A stretch of DNA of 64,000 nucleotides from the NCBI RefSeq assembly GCF_014698475.1, contig NZ_JACJTB010000015.1, forward strand, positions 1 to 64,000, written 5' to 3'. Numbering within the stretch: position 1 is the first letter of the stretch; the number at the start of each line of letters is the position of its first letter. Of this stretch, positions 18,396 through 30,957 are shown piece by piece. A program made the translations under genes and the position numbers. Source of the DNA: Nostoc spongiaeforme FACHB-130 (GTDB taxonomy: Bacteria; Cyanobacteriota; Cyanobacteriia; Cyanobacteriales; Nostocaceae). The notes under the pieces are model-generated. The model was not told where the DNA came from, did not search any database, and worked only from the letters and a program-made list of their open reading frames with translations.

Positions 18396-19670
18396 ATGGC
18401 TTTTTTACACGGAATTACCAAGATTTTTGTCCGTAAAAACTCTGGCACCAATTCATCTGTCAGCCCACAACCAGCAAAACTAAAAACGCTGGCGGAGTTA
18501 GAACAGGAAATAGCAAAACAAGGGCAAATTAGTAGGATATCTTCTCCACAACAACCCCGCAAAAGCAAAAAAGGTATAGGTAGCAAGCTAATTTGGCTCA
18601 CCATACTAATTGGCATTCCCGCAGGTATAGTTTGGGTGGCAAATCAGCCAGAACCGACAATTCGCCGGACTGTAGTGCAGAAAGCACCTTTGTTGTTGCT
18701 TCCCAGTTACATCAATATAGAACAACATTATCGGCAAGCCTTGACATCTCTTGAGCAAGCCGAATACTTGATTGAAAAACCAACCAGCGCCGCAGATTTA
18801 GCCTTGGGTGAACAACAACTGCAACAGACAAAAATCCATCTGAATAACTTGCCAACGGTTTTTGGTAACGATTGGCCAGAATATAAATATTGGTGGTATG
18901 ACTGGCGGTTCAGTGTTTATGGTTTGAATGCAGCGCGTCGTCAAGTAGGACAATTAGAAGCCAAGGTTTTTCAAGAAAAAAATGCTCAAACCCTGCTAAC
19001 TGAGAATAATCAGGCATTATTGAATGCAAAACAGCAGTATCAACAGGCTACAACAATCACAGACAAAAAGTCAGCGATCGCAGCTTGGCGTGCTGCACTG
19101 GATAAACTAGAAGAAATCCCCGGTGAAACCTTAGCCGGAAAAACTGCTCAAACTCAACTAGATGGCTACAAACGAGAATTTCAGGAAGTTGTGGGATTAG
19201 CCGCAGGCAATGAACGCATCAGTACTTTAATTACCGCCGCCCAACAATTTTCTTGGCAAGCCGCAAAAGCCGGACAAAATCCACCACATACCGTCACCGA
19301 ATGGCAACAAATAGAAAATTTGTGGTCAGAAGCTATTGAACGCTTAAAACAAGTTCCTTCCTCAGATTTATTAGGTTATGCCGAAGCCCAAAAGCTGTTA
19401 GCAACTTATGAAACTAATTTGGGTCAAGTCAAAATCAGACGACAAGCTGAAGCTGATTCTGTGCAAGCATTAGCCAGGGCGCAACAAGAAATAGAAAACC
19501 TAGTCGCATCTTTGCCTAATGACCCCAAAAATGTCGATCGCAATCGCGTCATTAGTCAATTACACAGTATTATCAATCAATTAGAAAAAGTCGAAAAAGG
19601 CACAACTGTTTATTTAAAAGCCCAAGAGTTGCTATTATCTGCCAATAATAAATTCAAGCAATTCCAGTAA
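18396..19670 (+). CDS. Hypothetical membrane-anchored coiled-coil protein
   Basis: About 424 residues from ATG 18396 (MAFLHGITKIF); a TTG at 18363 would add 11 residues. A cytoplasmic basic N-terminus leads to a single membrane segment (LIWLTILIGIPAGIVWV, about residues 68-86). A long, Gln/Ala/Leu-rich helical domain follows with repeated AxxxLxxA and Y..A...L patterns, suggesting coiled coil or TPR-like hairpins. The overall plan, short N-domain plus TM plus helical repeats, resembles the protein at 37742. No enzymatic motif is visible; function is unknown. Confidence 0.7.
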   Translation: MAFLHGITKIFVRKNSGTNSSVSPQPAKLKTLAELEQEIAKQGQISRISSPQQPRKSKKGIGSKLIWLTILIGIPAGIVWVANQPEPTIRRTVVQKAPLLLLPSYINIEQHYRQALTSLEQAEYLIEKPTSAADLALGEQQLQQTKIHLNNLPTVFGNDWPEYKYWWYDWRFSVYGLNAARRQVGQLEAKVFQEKNAQTLLTENNQALLNAKQQYQQATTITDKKSAIAAWRAALDKLEEIPGETLAGKTAQTQLDGYKREFQEVVGLAAGNERISTLITAAQQFSWQAAKAGQNPPHTVTEWQQIENLWSEAIERLKQVPSSDLLGYAEAQKLLATYETNLGQVKIRRQAEADSVQALARAQQEIENLVASLPNDPKNVDRNRVISQLHSIINQLEKVEKGTTVYLKAQELLLSANNKFKQFQ

Positions 19671-20002
19671 GCTCGAAATTTAGTTGATTTTTTTCAAAAA
19701 AATAGCAGTTTGCATATTCTCAGAATCTTGTAGAGACGTTAAATCCAAAGCAATAAGGTTTAGTTAGTCATTTTTTCTTCTCTTCGCGCTCTTTGCGCTC
19801 TTTGCGGTTCGTTCAAAAAAATGACTTTAACAAAGAGTTTTAGTCTTAACTGAACTGTATTGACATATAATGTTTCTCACTCTAGTGAGGTACAAGCAAG
19901 AATAATTAACCGCAGATGAACGCGGATAAACGCAGATGGAAACAGATAAGTTTGTACCTCAGTAGACTAGGAAACGCTATATAACGTTTCTACAACTTGG
20001 TA
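19671..20002. other. Intergenic region with repeat fragments
   Basis: 332 bases containing TAGAGACGTT (part of the palindrome family at 56649 and 62233), CTCTTCGCGCTCTTTGCGCTCTTTGCGG simple repeats near 19779-19807, ACCGCAGATGAACGCGGATAAACGCAGATG (19909-19938), and a hairpin GAAACGCTAT / ATAACGTTTC at about 19970-19990. No gene. Confidence 0.6.
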
Positions 20003-20551
20003 TCAAGACTTCAAATCGAGTAATCCTTCTTCCTTCAATTTAGGATTAAACCGCATTTGTAATTGCAACCCACGAGATTCTAAAATTTTGAAAATTTCTG
20101 CTTCTACCCTTCGCGCCACATTCTTGATAATTTTGATTTGTGCCAACTCATCATTAACAGGATTGTTATAACTCGCTTGTTCTTCTACTGTCATTAAATT
20201 TTTGACATTAATAGGTTGTGTCCATTTCTCTTTATTGTCACCATTGCCCGCAGGTATTGTGCCATTTTCAACAATCCAAGCATTTTCAATATTTTCTAAA
20301 ACTGTCCGACTAGGACGTTCAATAGTTTGTACCTTCACCCAATAGCATTGTTCTGGTTGACGCACTAAATGTTGTTGCAAACTAGAATAAACATCACGAG
20401 AATATCCGACAAACTGTAGCAATTGATCATGATTAAAAATTGCATACACACCTATTTTTCCTTGAAATATTTCCGGGAGTTTTCCCTCTGCATCAATGTA
20501 AGGAAAATATTCTAGATTTGTTAAAGACGGATTATTTATTTCGTTATTCAT
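20003..20551 (-). CDS. GIY-YIG nuclease family protein
   Basis: A 182-residue protein with a GIY-YIG-like core near residues 31-75: GVYAIFNHDQLLQFVGYSRDV, where GVY and VGY stand for GIY and YIG, then Arg in YSRDV. A downstream Glu in a helix (VLENIENAWI) is a candidate metal ligand. The rest is unlike restriction or homing enzymes I know; related proteins occur in cyanobacteria and plastids. It stands alone. Fragments of an inverted sequence (AATTAACCGC...) lie on both sides, at about 19907 and 20618. Confidence 0.75.
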   Translation of the reverse strand: MNNEINNPSLTNLEYFPYIDAEGKLPEIFQGKIGVYAIFNHDQLLQFVGYSRDVYSSLQQHLVRQPEQCYWVKVQTIERPSRTVLENIENAWIVENGTIPAGNGDNKEKWTQPINVKNLMTVEEQASYNNPVNDELAQIKIIKNVARRVEAEIFKILESRGLQLQMRFNPKLKEEGLLDLKS

Positions 20552-20713
20552 ATATAAAATATTGTTAATTTCAATTTTCTACAAAACAAAATTCATCGGC
20601 GTTTATCGGCGGTTAATTTTCTCTTGTAATTCATTCCCATGAAAATTACTATATAACAGTCGAAGCATAGTTTAAGACTATGTTTGTGGATAAAACATAA
20701 TTTTCTCAAAATA

Positions 20714-20751
20714 GTCAAAAAAAAGGCAAAAGAAACTTGTCTCTTGCCTTT
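20714..20751 (-). terminator. Terminator of the rpoBC operon
   Basis: On the minus strand, GGCAAGAGAC...TCTTTTGCC followed by a run of eight or more T, 25 bases after the rpoC2 stop codon. A strong intrinsic terminator. Confidence 0.85.
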
Positions 20752-20775
20752 CTTAACTAATTATTCACTGACGAT

Positions 20776-23700
20776 TTACATATCGAAATCATCATCTTCA
20801 TCAACTTCCTCGTATTCATCCTCTTCATCATCAGGTATGAGGTCGTGGACTTCATGAACTCCGTCGATAATTAAATCATCTTCATCCAAAATTGATCCTG
20901 TGCGTCGGCTACCATAAGTACCTTCAGTCAGAGAAGGTGCATCTAAATTGTAGGCGCGGGCGGTGCGATCGTCTAACACCATATCCAGAGGATCATCAAC
21001 TTCATCCAAGACACTGGTAGTATCCAAAGTTGAGTAATCATCGATCGCACCCGGTTCATCATAGGTATTGTACCCAGTACCCGCCGGAATCAAGCGTCCG
21101 ATAATTACGTTCTCTTTCAGACCCCGCAGCCAGTCAGATTTACCCTCAATTGCTGCTTCCGTCAATACCCTGGTTGTTTCTTGGAAGGATGCAGCCGAGA
21201 TAAAGCTGTCTGTATTCAAAGATGCTTTGGTGATACCTAACAATACTGGTGTGTATTGCGCTCTTGCACCACCAGTAATAGCCATTGCTTCGTTAACTTG
21301 TTCAACTTGGCGCAGTTCCACCAACTCACCAGGAAGCATGGTAGTATCACCACCATCATCAATCCTCACTTTGTTGGTCATCTGGCGGACAATTACTTCA
21401 ATGTGTTTGTCGGCAATATCAATCCCTTGGGACTGATAAACTAACTGCACTTCGTTCACCAAGAATGTTTGAACTTTCTGTAGCGCATGGCTGGCGCAGG
21501 CGTAGACTCCATCCTCAGAACCCAAGCTGAAGAAGATTTCTAGAATTTCGTGGGGGTTGGATGGGCCATCTGTAATGGGTTGTCCGGCTGTTACGTGATA
21601 ACCATCAGGTACGATCAAGTTTTGTCCAGGGCCAAGCTGATAGTCGGTGACTACACCATTGGATTCCACAACTTTAACAGCGATCGCTTCATCGCCATCA
21701 CCATAAACCACCTTGACTTCTCCGCCACGACGTACCAAAATACATGCTTCTTTTGGTTTGCGTGCTTCTAGAAGTTCTTCAATCCGTGGCAAACCTTGAA
21801 TGATGTCTCCGGTTTTGGCGCGTTCAAAGACCAACAGCACCAAGTTATCACCGCGCTGTACCAAATCGCCGTCTTCTATTTGCAACACCGCACCAGGACT
21901 GACTCGGTAAGGACGACCAGAGCGAATTGTCACCCGATAATTCTGGGTACTGAGGGCTGATTCATCACCAGCAGCTGCGGGAGGCGCATTCTTCACCTCT
22001 ACAACTTCCCCAGATTCTTCCGCAAATACACCGGGGGCGATTTCTGCACCTTCTACGAGCAAATTGCCGACTTTCACCTTCGGTTGTGCAGCAGTTGTGA
22101 CGGTGTTCATATCGCTGTGACGCAATACTAAGCAACGGCGTACAGTTTCTGTGCCTTTTTGGACACCGCGCACAATCCCGCCTTCTTTACACAAGATTTG
22201 GGTACGTGCAACTACAGCCCCAGGGGCAATAGTATCGCCATCTTTGACTTCCAAACTAGTTTGGGTACTACCTTGGGTAGCATCAGCTACAATGTCCCGG
22301 CGAATTACTAATGATTCCAAAATCACTAGCTGCAAGCGTTGGATTTCTGAGTCTTCTGCGTCAGGAATCAATTCAATATCAGCTGCTAACGGCGAAGCAT
22401 TGTGGTCTTGTTCGCCTTCTTGCTCAATTTCCAACACTAGCTGAGTCCGCAGTAATTCCACACCTTCCACAGATTTGACTCGCTCAGAATCTTTGTAAGG
22501 TAGGCGCTGTACGGCGCGTAATTGAATTGAACGTCCGGTTTGCTGACTTACAGATGTTGTTGAAGGTACATCTGGGGTATTAGGTACAGCAAATTCCACT
22601 ACAGGACGGCTTAACAATGCTGGGCCTTCGGGAGATTCTACATACTGGATGTAGCGCAACTCAGTAAAGGTTTGTCCCAACAGTTCTTCCCCTGGCTGGA
22701 CAAAGGTGTTATCTCGCCCAATCACTGCTTCTGGATCATCCACCATCAGCAGTTCGCCGGGTTTAACCACTACTTCCCGCAGAATGTCGTTTTTCTGGGT
22801 GACTTCGACGACACCACTGTTTTGACAGAAGATATCTTTGACGACTTCAGAACCTGCTTCGACAAACTGACCATCTTCTACCAACAGCAGCGAGATATCT
22901 TTGTTAACTTCGTGGGTTTCTTCGGGAATCCACAGGATGGTACCGCCCTGTACTACTTCATAACCTTGTTTGGCTTTGCCTTTCTTCTGGACTTCTAGCC
23001 CAGCGAATTTCAAAAAGCCACCAGTGGTTGTGCGATAGCGGTCATCAATTAATTCCGCAACTACTTGACCATTCTGCACTTTTGTGCCTGGGGTAGCCCG
23101 CAGGTTAAATTCCTGGTTGTTCCCAGTGGTAATTAAGTAGTTGTTGCGTCCTTGAGAACTGTTAACAGTAACTGCTGCTTGGTCTAGAACCACCGAAGCG
23201 GTGATGATTTCAATTTCTCTGGTACTCTTGCCGGGGGTAGCTTCGGGTAAACGCACTACACCACCATGCTGACTGGTGAGTTTGGTTTCCGCTAACACAC
23301 CGTTGCTATCGATGCGATCGCCATTATTCACGACCAATTCTGCACCAGGGGGCAAGTTATAAACTTCCCCAGATAAAATCCAAATCAAACCACCTCTAGC
23401 GGCTGTGGTTGTGGTGTTACCTTGGCGGTCGGTTTTTTGTTCCGCCACCACATCGGCAAATTTCACTTCTCCAGCCAAGTCCGAGGCCACATCTTTCACC
23501 GCTTTTTCAGTGTTGGCGCGAGTTGTCCGTCCCCCAATGGCGACTTCTGCCAATAACTGACCTTGTTTTACCTGTTGACCATCAGTGATGTATAGTGTGG
23601 AACCTTGGGTAACTTGAATTTCTTGGTTAACAGGAGTTTCGCTACCTTCTTTTTTGGGTTCTAAAATTAAGATGCCGTTCGCTTCCACGTACAAAGCATC

Positions 23701-24837
23701 TTCCCCGTGGCGTGTACGGTAAGGTCTTGTCCGCAACTTGCGAGGAATCTTGACTGTCCCAGCCATTTTGGAGCGTACTTGTTGAGCAACTTCCCCAGTG
23801 AATACCCCACCAGTGTGGAATGTCCGCATGGTTAGCTGAGTACCGGGTTCACCGATACTTTGCGCCGCAATGATCCCCACCGCTTCCCCCAGGTCTACCA
23901 TCTTGGCGTGCGCCAAACTCCAGCCGTAGCAATGTTGACATACAGAACGGGCGGCTTCACAGGTAAGAGGCGATCGCACCACTACTTGTGTTACCCCAGC
24001 TTTTTGAATTATTTTTGCCAAGTCATCAGAAATGGGGGTGTTGCGTGGTGCTATTACTTCTTTGGTTGTAGGATGCACTATATCCTCTCCCACTACCCGT
24101 CCCATCAAGCGCGTTGCCAGAGGAATCAAGGTTTTGCTACCTTCCGTCATCGACTGTAGAGCTAGACCTCTGCTAGTACCGCAATCGAATTCTCGAACAA
24201 TCACATCCTGGGACACGTCCACCAGACGGCGTGTCAAATAACCAGAGTCAGCCGTCCGCAGCGCCGTATCTACCAAGCCTTTCCGCGCACCGTAAGAAGA
24301 AATAATATATTCTGTAACCGTCAAACCTTCCCGGAAGTTGGTTTTAATTGGTAAGTCAATAATTTCCCCTTGAGGATCTGCCATCAGTCCCCGCATCCCT
24401 ACCAACTGACGAACTTGGGAAATATTACCCCGCGCTCCCGAAAACGCCATCATGTACACAGAGTTGAGGGGATTGGTTTTTTTGAAGTGAACCACCACCT
24501 CATCTTTGAGAGCTTCACTCGTACCGTTCCAAGTATCAATTACTTTTTGGAAACGTTCTACTTCTGTGATTTCGCCCCGTTGATAACGAGCTTCTGTCGC
24601 CCGAATTTCTTCTTCGGCGGCTTCCAAAAGACTGCGCTTGCTTGGTGGTACCATCAAATCATCCACACTGATGGAAACCCCAGCCCTAGTAGCGTAGCGG
24701 AAACCTAAATCTTTGAGTTTGTCCGCCATCACTGCGGTTCGCGCCGTACCGTAGTTGGTAAACGCCCAAGAAATCAAATTTCTCAGTTGACCTTTATCAA
24801 CTACACGATTGCGAAAAACTTTTTTTTCGTTAGTCAT
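20776..24837 (-). CDS. rpoC2: RNA polymerase beta' subunit, C-terminal part (RpoC2)
   Basis: 1353 residues. It corresponds to the C-terminal two-thirds of bacterial beta', encoded separately in cyanobacteria and plastids. The N-terminal part contains bridge-helix/trigger-loop region sequences ([40 protein letters not shown]). A very long central insertion of sandwich-barrel hybrid repeats follows, then the conserved [22 protein letters not shown] near 1215. The C-terminus is a strongly acidic tail ([18 protein letters not shown]). It is the last gene of rpoB-rpoC1-rpoC2 and is followed by a terminator. Confidence 0.98.
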   Translation of the reverse strand: MTNEKKVFRNRVVDKGQLRNLISWAFTNYGTARTAVMADKLKDLGFRYATRAGVSISVDDLMVPPSKRSLLEAAEEEIRATEARYQRGEITEVERFQKVIDTWNGTSEALKDEVVVHFKKTNPLNSVYMMAFSGARGNISQVRQLVGMRGLMADPQGEIIDLPIKTNFREGLTVTEYIISSYGARKGLVDTALRTADSGYLTRRLVDVSQDVIVREFDCGTSRGLALQSMTEGSKTLIPLATRLMGRVVGEDIVHPTTKEVIAPRNTPISDDLAKIIQKAGVTQVVVRSPLTCEAARSVCQHCYGWSLAHAKMVDLGEAVGIIAAQSIGEPGTQLTMRTFHTGGVFTGEVAQQVRSKMAGTVKIPRKLRTRPYRTRHGEDALYVEANGILILEPKKEGSETPVNQEIQVTQGSTLYITDGQQVKQGQLLAEVAIGGRTTRANTEKAVKDVASDLAGEVKFADVVAEQKTDRQGNTTTTAARGGLIWILSGEVYNLPPGAELVVNNGDRIDSNGVLAETKLTSQHGGVVRLPEATPGKSTREIEIITASVVLDQAAVTVNSSQGRNNYLITTGNNQEFNLRATPGTKVQNGQVVAELIDDRYRTTTGGFLKFAGLEVQKKGKAKQGYEVVQGGTILWIPEETHEVNKDISLLLVEDGQFVEAGSEVVKDIFCQNSGVVEVTQKNDILREVVVKPGELLMVDDPEAVIGRDNTFVQPGEELLGQTFTELRYIQYVESPEGPALLSRPVVEFAVPNTPDVPSTTSVSQQTGRSIQLRAVQRLPYKDSERVKSVEGVELLRTQLVLEIEQEGEQDHNASPLAADIELIPDAEDSEIQRLQLVILESLVIRRDIVADATQGSTQTSLEVKDGDTIAPGAVVARTQILCKEGGIVRGVQKGTETVRRCLVLRHSDMNTVTTAAQPKVKVGNLLVEGAEIAPGVFAEESGEVVEVKNAPPAAAGDESALSTQNYRVTIRSGRPYRVSPGAVLQIEDGDLVQRGDNLVLLVFERAKTGDIIQGLPRIEELLEARKPKEACILVRRGGEVKVVYGDGDEAIAVKVVESNGVVTDYQLGPGQNLIVPDGYHVTAGQPITDGPSNPHEILEIFFSLGSEDGVYACASHALQKVQTFLVNEVQLVYQSQGIDIADKHIEVIVRQMTNKVRIDDGGDTTMLPGELVELRQVEQVNEAMAITGGARAQYTPVLLGITKASLNTDSFISAASFQETTRVLTEAAIEGKSDWLRGLKENVIIGRLIPAGTGYNTYDEPGAIDDYSTLDTTSVLDEVDDPLDMVLDDRTARAYNLDAPSLTEGTYGSRRTGSILDEDDLIIDGVHEVHDLIPDDEEDEYEEVDEDDDFDM

Positions 24838-24865
24838 TAGTCATTCGTCCTTAGTCAATAGAAGT

Positions 24866-24925
24866 CAAAAGGCAAAAGTAAAAAGGTAAAAAAGTTCTTA
24901 CTTTTGCTTTTTGCCTTTTTACTTT
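24866..24925 (-). promoter_or_regulatory. Hairpin between rpoC1 and rpoC2
   Basis: Long imperfect inverted repeat: AAAAGGCAAAAGTAAAAAGG on the left and ACTTTTGCTTTTTGCCTTTT on the right. It lies in the 87-base rpoC1-rpoC2 gap and may set relative expression by partial termination or as an RNA-processing stem. Confidence 0.55.
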
Positions 24926-26802
24926 TAACTTACTAGTGCTTCCTGAATTGCCTTGTTGTAAATGACGCGGCCAGGTGTTGTGCGTATGTACTGAGAAATC
25001 AAATTTCCTTGGGAGTCTTCTCGAACTCGGCGGAACTTATACAGTAATGTCCGGGTACCGTCATCGTTATTGGTTACTTCCAAAGGTTCTGTATCAGGTT
25101 GATCTGATTCAACCTCACCATCAAACCGCACGTAGATATAGGCGTGTAAGTCTACTTGCTGTTGCTCAAAGGCCATAATTACATCTTCGAGGGAAGCAAA
25201 GTATTTACCAGCGCCTTTTGTCGCGTGGGGATTTTCTGCGGTCAGGTAGTAAGCCCCCAAAACCATATCTTGGCTAGGTGTAATGATTGGTTTACCTGTA
25301 GCTGGCGACAAAATATTATTAGAAGCCAACATCAACAACCTTGCTTCCGCCTGACTTTCCAAAGAAAGTGGGACGTGTACCGCCATTTGGTCGCCGTCAA
25401 AGTCAGCGTTAAACGCCGGACAAACCAAAGGATGTAATTGAATGGCTCGTCCTTCCACCAAAATTGGTTCAAAAGCTTGAATCCCCAGACGGTGTAGTGT
25501 GGGTGCGCGGTTGAGCATCACTGGGTGTCCTTCGATCACCTCTTCTAACACATCCCAAACACTTGGGTCAGAACGAGAAATCAGCTTTTTCGCCGCTTTA
25601 ATGTTATTCACCATCCCGCTACGAATTAAGCGGTTAATCACAAACGGTTGAAATAACTCGATCGCCATTTCTCTCGGTAAGCCGCACTGGTGAATATTCA
25701 GTTTCGGACCCACCACAATTACTGAACGTCCAGAGTAGTCAACCCGTTTACCTAACAAGTTTTGTCGGAAACGTCCTTGCTTACCCTCAATAATGTCAGA
25801 CAAAGATTTTAGTGGTCGGTTATTAGCACCAACTACCGTCCGACCCCGACGACCGTTATCAATCAGCGCGTCTACTGCTTCTTGCAGCATCCGCTTTTCG
25901 TTCCGCACAATAATTTCTGGTGCCAAAATCTCCTGTAGGCGTGCCAGACGGTTGTTGCGGTTGATTACACGTCTGTATAAATCATTCAAGTCGCTGGTTG
26001 CAAACCGTCCACCATCAAGTTGCACCATTGGACGCAAGTCTGGCGGAATCACGGGTATGACGGTCATCACCATCCACTCTGGTTTAGAACCCGTCGCAAT
26101 GAAGTTGTCAATTACCCGCAGCCGTTTAATCAGCTTGGCGCGTTTTTGACCTTTAGCTGTGCTAATTTCTTCCCGCAGGCTTTCTGCTTCTTGCTCTAAA
26201 TTAATATCAGCTAACAAGCGCAGCAGTGCTTCTGCACCAATGCCAACCTCTACCCCTTGTAAGGTAGAATCTTCGCTGTAAATTTGGTCTTCAATTTCCA
26301 ACCACTGGTCTTCACTCAGTAGTTGCTTGTAAGTTAAAGTTTCGGCATTACCAGGGCTGAGAACAACATAAGAGTTGAAATACACTATTTGTTCTACATC
26401 CCGCAAAGGCATATCCAACAGGATAGCAATATAACTGGGGATGCCTTTGAGATACCAAACGTGAGCTACAGGTGCAGCCAGTTTGATATATCCCATCCGG
26501 TGGCGACGCACTCTAGATTCGGTGACTTCTACCCCACAACGTTCACAAACAATGCCTCTGTGGCGGACTCTCTTGTACTTACCACAGTGACATTCCCAAT
26601 CTTTTGCGGGGCCAAAGATGCGCTCACAAAATAAGCCATCCATCTCTGGCTTTAAAGTCCGGTAGTTGATCGTTTCTGGTTTGGTGACTTCACCTACTAA
26701 CTGACCATTAGGTAGGGTGCGTTCGCCCCATTGCCGAATGCGTTCTGGTGATGCCAAACCGATTTTTACGTAGTCAAACTGATTAGTTTGGGCTGCTCTC
26801 AT
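24925..26802 (-). CDS. rpoC1: RNA polymerase gamma subunit (RpoC1, N-terminal beta')
   Basis: 625 residues, the N-terminal part of beta' (called gamma in cyanobacteria). The zinc ribbon is visible as CHCGKYK...CERCG (about residues 71-89). The catalytic Mg-binding motif NADFDGDQM lies near residue 465, preceded by the switch/rudder segment [19 protein letters not shown] 26802 gives the expected [19 protein letters not shown] start. It lies 118 bases after rpoB and is transcribed with it. Confidence 0.98.
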   Translation of the reverse strand: MRAAQTNQFDYVKIGLASPERIRQWGERTLPNGQLVGEVTKPETINYRTLKPEMDGLFCERIFGPAKDWECHCGKYKRVRHRGIVCERCGVEVTESRVRRHRMGYIKLAAPVAHVWYLKGIPSYIAILLDMPLRDVEQIVYFNSYVVLSPGNAETLTYKQLLSEDQWLEIEDQIYSEDSTLQGVEVGIGAEALLRLLADINLEQEAESLREEISTAKGQKRAKLIKRLRVIDNFIATGSKPEWMVMTVIPVIPPDLRPMVQLDGGRFATSDLNDLYRRVINRNNRLARLQEILAPEIIVRNEKRMLQEAVDALIDNGRRGRTVVGANNRPLKSLSDIIEGKQGRFRQNLLGKRVDYSGRSVIVVGPKLNIHQCGLPREMAIELFQPFVINRLIRSGMVNNIKAAKKLISRSDPSVWDVLEEVIEGHPVMLNRAPTLHRLGIQAFEPILVEGRAIQLHPLVCPAFNADFDGDQMAVHVPLSLESQAEARLLMLASNNILSPATGKPIITPSQDMVLGAYYLTAENPHATKGAGKYFASLEDVIMAFEQQQVDLHAYIYVRFDGEVESDQPDTEPLEVTNNDDGTRTLLYKFRRVREDSQGNLISQYIRTTPGRVIYNKAIQEALVS

Positions 26803-26920
26803 ACTTAAGTGTTGAGTTACAAGTAAAGTATTCAGTTAAAAGTAATCAATCAAGAGATTTCTAAGCTGTGAGTGCGAATACTGAGGTATTAAATACTCAG
26901 CACTCAGCACTCATTACTCT

Positions 26921-29900
26921 CTATTCGTCGTCATCTAACGATTCACGGGAGAGAGATTCGTAAGTTGGACGTGGTGGTGTACGTCTGGCTGACTGGTCTG
27001 CCATTAAATCAACTTCCACATCTAAAGAACTACCATCAGCTTGGGTTTCTACTTTATGAACCGCAATATCTAACCCCAAGGATTGCAATTCTCGCATCAA
27101 CACCTTAAAGGATTCTGGTGTACCTGGTCGGGGAATTGCCTTACCTTTAACGATCGCATTTAAGGCTTCATTTCGTCCCTGCATATCGTCGGATTTCACT
27201 GTCAGCAATTCCTGTAAGGTGTAAGCTGCACCAAAGGCTTCCAACGCCCACACTTCCATTTCCCCAAATCTTTGACCACCTTGTTGAGCTTTTCCGCCCA
27301 AGGGTTGCTGTGTAACCAAGGAGTAGGGGCCTGTAGAACGAGCGTGAATCTTGTCATCGACCAAATGCACCAGTTTCAGCATATAAGCTACACCAACGGT
27401 CACAGGTCGATCAAAGGGTTCGCCGGTACGTCCATCAAACACCATGATTTTGCCGGGGTCATCGGGGTTATATACCCAGTCTCTACCTGTTTCGTCCCGT
27501 GCTTCTTGCAATTTGCCATGCACAATGCGGCGGGATGATTCTTCCCCATACATTTCATCAAAGGGAACTATCTTAAAGCGCACACCCAAGGTATGACCAG
27601 CCCAGCCCAACAAACACTCAAATACTTGTCCGACGTTCATCCGGCTGGGTACGCCCAAGGGGTTGAGTACGATGTCTACTGGGGAACCATCTGGTAAGTA
27701 AGGCATGTCTTCCAGTGGCAAAATCCGTGAAATAATCCCTTTATTACCGTGGCGACCCGCCATTTTATCCCCGACTTGGATTTTCCGCTTCTGGGCGACA
27801 TACACCCGTACTACCATGTTGGCTCCCGGTGGTAGTTCATCTCCTTGTTCACGAGTGAACAAGCGAACATCAACTACACGACCTTTTTCACCGTTTGGTA
27901 CACGCAAGGAGTTATCCCGCACATCCCGTGCTTTTTCCCCGAAGATGGCACGTAAGAGTTTTTCTTCTGGTGGTTGGTCGGATTCACCTTTGGGTGTAAC
28001 TTTACCGACTAAGATATCGCCTGATTCTACCCAAGCCCCAATGCGGATAATGCCTTGTTCGTCTAACTGGCGTAAAGCATCTTCCCCAACGTTGGGAATT
28101 TCTCTGGTGATTTCTTCTGGGCCGAGTTTGGTTTGCCGAGCCTCAATTTCATATTTTTCAATGTGAATTGAGGTGTAAACATCATCTTGTACCAACCGTT
28201 CCGAAATCAAAATTGCGTCTTCGTAGTTATAGCCTTCCCAAGGCATATAAGCGACGACAATATTTTGCCCCAGTGCCAATTCACCGCCTTCGGTGGAGGA
28301 ACCATCTGCTAGTACTTGTCCAGCTACTACTCGTTCCCCAATCCGTACCAAGGGTTTTTGGTTCAAACAGGTATCTTGGTTAGAACGTTGGTATTTAGAA
28401 ACGGTGTATCTAATTTCCGGTGCATTTGGTTTGGGACGCACGCGAATTTCTGTCGCGTCTACGTAGGTAACATCTCCGTCTGTCCGGGAAACAATCACCA
28501 TCCCGGAGTCTCTCGCGCCTTGGGCTTCCAAACCAGTTCCCACTAGGGGGCGTTCTGGTTTCAGCAAGGGTACTGCTTGACGTTGCATGTTAGAACCCAT
28601 CAGCGCCCGGTTCGCGTCGTCATGTTCCAAGAAGGGAATCATACTAGTTGCCACCGATACAATTTGTACTGGGGAAACCGCTACGTAGTCTACCTGCTCT
28701 GGGGTCGTGGTGGAGAATTCTTGGCGGTAACGGACTGGTACTTGTGGCCCAATAATTAAACCATTTTCATCTACAGGTATGTCTCCTGGTGCTACCCGCA
28801 GGTCATCTTCTTCATCGGCGGTCATGTAAACAGGAGGTAAATCAAACCTTACCCGTGCATTCTCTACTGGACGGAATGGTGTTTCTAAGAAGCCGTACTG
28901 GTTAACACGCGCATGGGTTGCCAAGGAACCAATCAAACCCGCGTTGGGGCCTTCAGGAGTTTCGATGGGACAAATCCGTCCGTAGTGGGAGGGGTGAATA
29001 TCCCGCACCGCAAACCCCGCCCGTTCACGAGTCAAACCGCCAGGGCCTAAAGCTGATAGTCGGCGTTTGTGGGTCAGTTCAGCCAGGGGATTGGTTTGAT
29101 CCATGAACTGACTTAATTGGCTGGAGCCAAAGAATTCTTTAATGGCTGCGACTAGAGGTTTGGGGTTGACCAGAGATGCTGGTGTCAAAACTTCGGCATC
29201 AGATACGGTCATCCGTTCCCGAATAATCCGTTCTAAACGATTCAAACCCACCCTGACTTGGTTTTGCAGCAATTCGCCCACGCTTCTGACTCGGCGATTA
29301 CCCAAGTGATCAATATCGTCTATGCTACCAATATCGTATTCCAGGTTGATGAGGTAATCGACGGCTGACAAAATATCACCAGGGGTCAGGACACGCATGG
29401 TATCGGGAACTGACAACCGGAGTTTTTTGTTGAGTTTATAACGACCAACTCTACCCAAGTCATAGCGTTTGGGATCGAAGAAGCGAGAATCTAATAGTTG
29501 CTGTCCACCTAATACGGTTGGTGGTTCACCGGGACGGAGTTTGCGATACAACTCCATCAGGGCTTCTTCTTCTGAGAATTGCCCTTCTTTTTCGATGGTT
29601 TTTTGGAAATATTCTGGGTGACGTAGGGCATCAAAAATTTCGTTATCTGATAAACCCAAGGCTTTGAGAAGTACTTGCGCTGAGAGTTTCCGGGTTTTAT
29701 CGATCCGTACCCACACCAAATCGTTCCGGTCGGTTTCAAATTTCAGCCATGCACCCCGGTTGGGGATGAGGCTGGCAGAATATGTCCGCCGACCGTTTTT
29801 ATCGATTTCCGATTTGTAGTAAACTCCAGGCGATCGCACAATTTGGTTGACAATTACCCGCTCGGCTCCGTTAATAATGAACGTGCCGCGATCGGTCATT

Positions 29901-30220
29901 AACGGCAAATCACCAATAAATACTTCTTGTTCTTTAATGTCCCCTGTTTCTTTGTTCAACAGGCGCGTGGGGACATACATTTGCACTGCGTAAGTACTAT
30001 CCCGCCGTTTTGCTTCCTCTACGCTGTACTTCGGCTCCTTAAGTTTATAGTTATGTCCTAAAAAATGCAGTTCTAATTTGCCTGTGTAGTCTGTAATAGG
30101 ACTAAAGGAGTTCAGTTCTTCTATTAACCCTTCTTCTAAAAACCAGCGAAAGCTTGATCGCTGAATTTCAATCAAGTCGGGCAACAAAAAGGCGGGTTCC
30201 ATATATTTGTCGTTATTCAT
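26921..30220 (-). CDS. rpoB: RNA polymerase beta subunit
   Basis: 1099 residues. It starts [24 protein letters not shown], as in other cyanobacterial beta subunits. The rifampicin-region sequence [29 protein letters not shown] is intact with the usual residues. Conserved C-terminal blocks include [31 protein letters not shown] and [10 protein letters not shown]. Transcription is leftward into rpoC1 and rpoC2. Unlike in E. coli, rplJ-rplL are not directly upstream; they lie about 27 kb away in the window. Confidence 0.98.
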   Translation of the reverse strand: MNNDKYMEPAFLLPDLIEIQRSSFRWFLEEGLIEELNSFSPITDYTGKLELHFLGHNYKLKEPKYSVEEAKRRDSTYAVQMYVPTRLLNKETGDIKEQEVFIGDLPLMTDRGTFIINGAERVIVNQIVRSPGVYYKSEIDKNGRRTYSASLIPNRGAWLKFETDRNDLVWVRIDKTRKLSAQVLLKALGLSDNEIFDALRHPEYFQKTIEKEGQFSEEEALMELYRKLRPGEPPTVLGGQQLLDSRFFDPKRYDLGRVGRYKLNKKLRLSVPDTMRVLTPGDILSAVDYLINLEYDIGSIDDIDHLGNRRVRSVGELLQNQVRVGLNRLERIIRERMTVSDAEVLTPASLVNPKPLVAAIKEFFGSSQLSQFMDQTNPLAELTHKRRLSALGPGGLTRERAGFAVRDIHPSHYGRICPIETPEGPNAGLIGSLATHARVNQYGFLETPFRPVENARVRFDLPPVYMTADEEDDLRVAPGDIPVDENGLIIGPQVPVRYRQEFSTTTPEQVDYVAVSPVQIVSVATSMIPFLEHDDANRALMGSNMQRQAVPLLKPERPLVGTGLEAQGARDSGMVIVSRTDGDVTYVDATEIRVRPKPNAPEIRYTVSKYQRSNQDTCLNQKPLVRIGERVVAGQVLADGSSTEGGELALGQNIVVAYMPWEGYNYEDAILISERLVQDDVYTSIHIEKYEIEARQTKLGPEEITREIPNVGEDALRQLDEQGIIRIGAWVESGDILVGKVTPKGESDQPPEEKLLRAIFGEKARDVRDNSLRVPNGEKGRVVDVRLFTREQGDELPPGANMVVRVYVAQKRKIQVGDKMAGRHGNKGIISRILPLEDMPYLPDGSPVDIVLNPLGVPSRMNVGQVFECLLGWAGHTLGVRFKIVPFDEMYGEESSRRIVHGKLQEARDETGRDWVYNPDDPGKIMVFDGRTGEPFDRPVTVGVAYMLKLVHLVDDKIHARSTGPYSLVTQQPLGGKAQQGGQRFGEMEVWALEAFGAAYTLQELLTVKSDDMQGRNEALNAIVKGKAIPRPGTPESFKVLMRELQSLGLDIAVHKVETQADGSSLDVEVDLMADQSARRTPPRPTYESLSRESLDDDE

Positions 30221-30957
30221 GCCTCTACCTTTGTCAACCTGGTTAAACTTTTAGAGGACACTGCTAGGGGATGATGCTTGATCCGCGTCAGTGTCCGTAG
30301 CCATTGGGGAACTTCTCCTTGTGCCACCTGTTATTAATTCATGCTGATAACCGCAGCATTTTTTTAATCTGGACAGGGTGATTTTGACAAGGGGGGTAAA
30401 CGCCCTTGCAAGCTATTAATAGCGGTTATAACCCAGCTATTAACTTGATTTCTCAACGACAGGTTGAGAGAGTTCTGCCTTTGATTTACTTTCCTCACTT
30501 CCCCTCCAAAGCGCGTAAGTAGCTTACGCAGCTCAAAATTTTTGCATCTTAAATCTTTAAATTAAGCACGCTTATCTTCACGGCAATATCAAAAGATAAT
30601 GATAATCGGCCGCGTGATGCTGGCTTTGAATCAAAATGGCTTTATTTTGGTGGGTTTTACTCACAAGACAAGTACTTTTAACAATTTTCTATAGTTTTAG
30701 ATACAAAGCAGGGTATATTTTGCCAAATTTTATCTCAATGTCGGTTGCTATGGTGATTCATTGATTCCGAGCATCCGTGTGTGGAGAGTGGAGGATGGTC
30801 AAGTTGATAACAATATATTAAGCTTAAAAGTCTTTGGTTTCTTCCTTTATCATTATGACGCAAGCAAAATGTTTTGGAGGCATTAATATTAGCATATTTT
30901 TATCCTCCTGAATTTTTTTATCTTGGTACACACCCGACAATTGCAACAGTTAATTAC
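30221..30957. other. Long rpoB upstream region
   Basis: A 737-base gap between tatD and rpoB, both leftward, that must contain the rpoB promoter and a long leader. A perfect small palindrome GCGTAAG-TAG-CTTACGC sits at 30513-30529; its TTACGC core resembles the termini of the family M element. Short inverted matches such as AGCTATTAATAGC (30411-30423) are also seen. No protein gene recognised. Confidence 0.5.

Noticed and set aside
20776-30220. Many antisense frames over rpoB, rpoC1 and rpoC2
   Set aside because: They are mirror-frame shadows of highly conserved genes and none has recognisable protein features.
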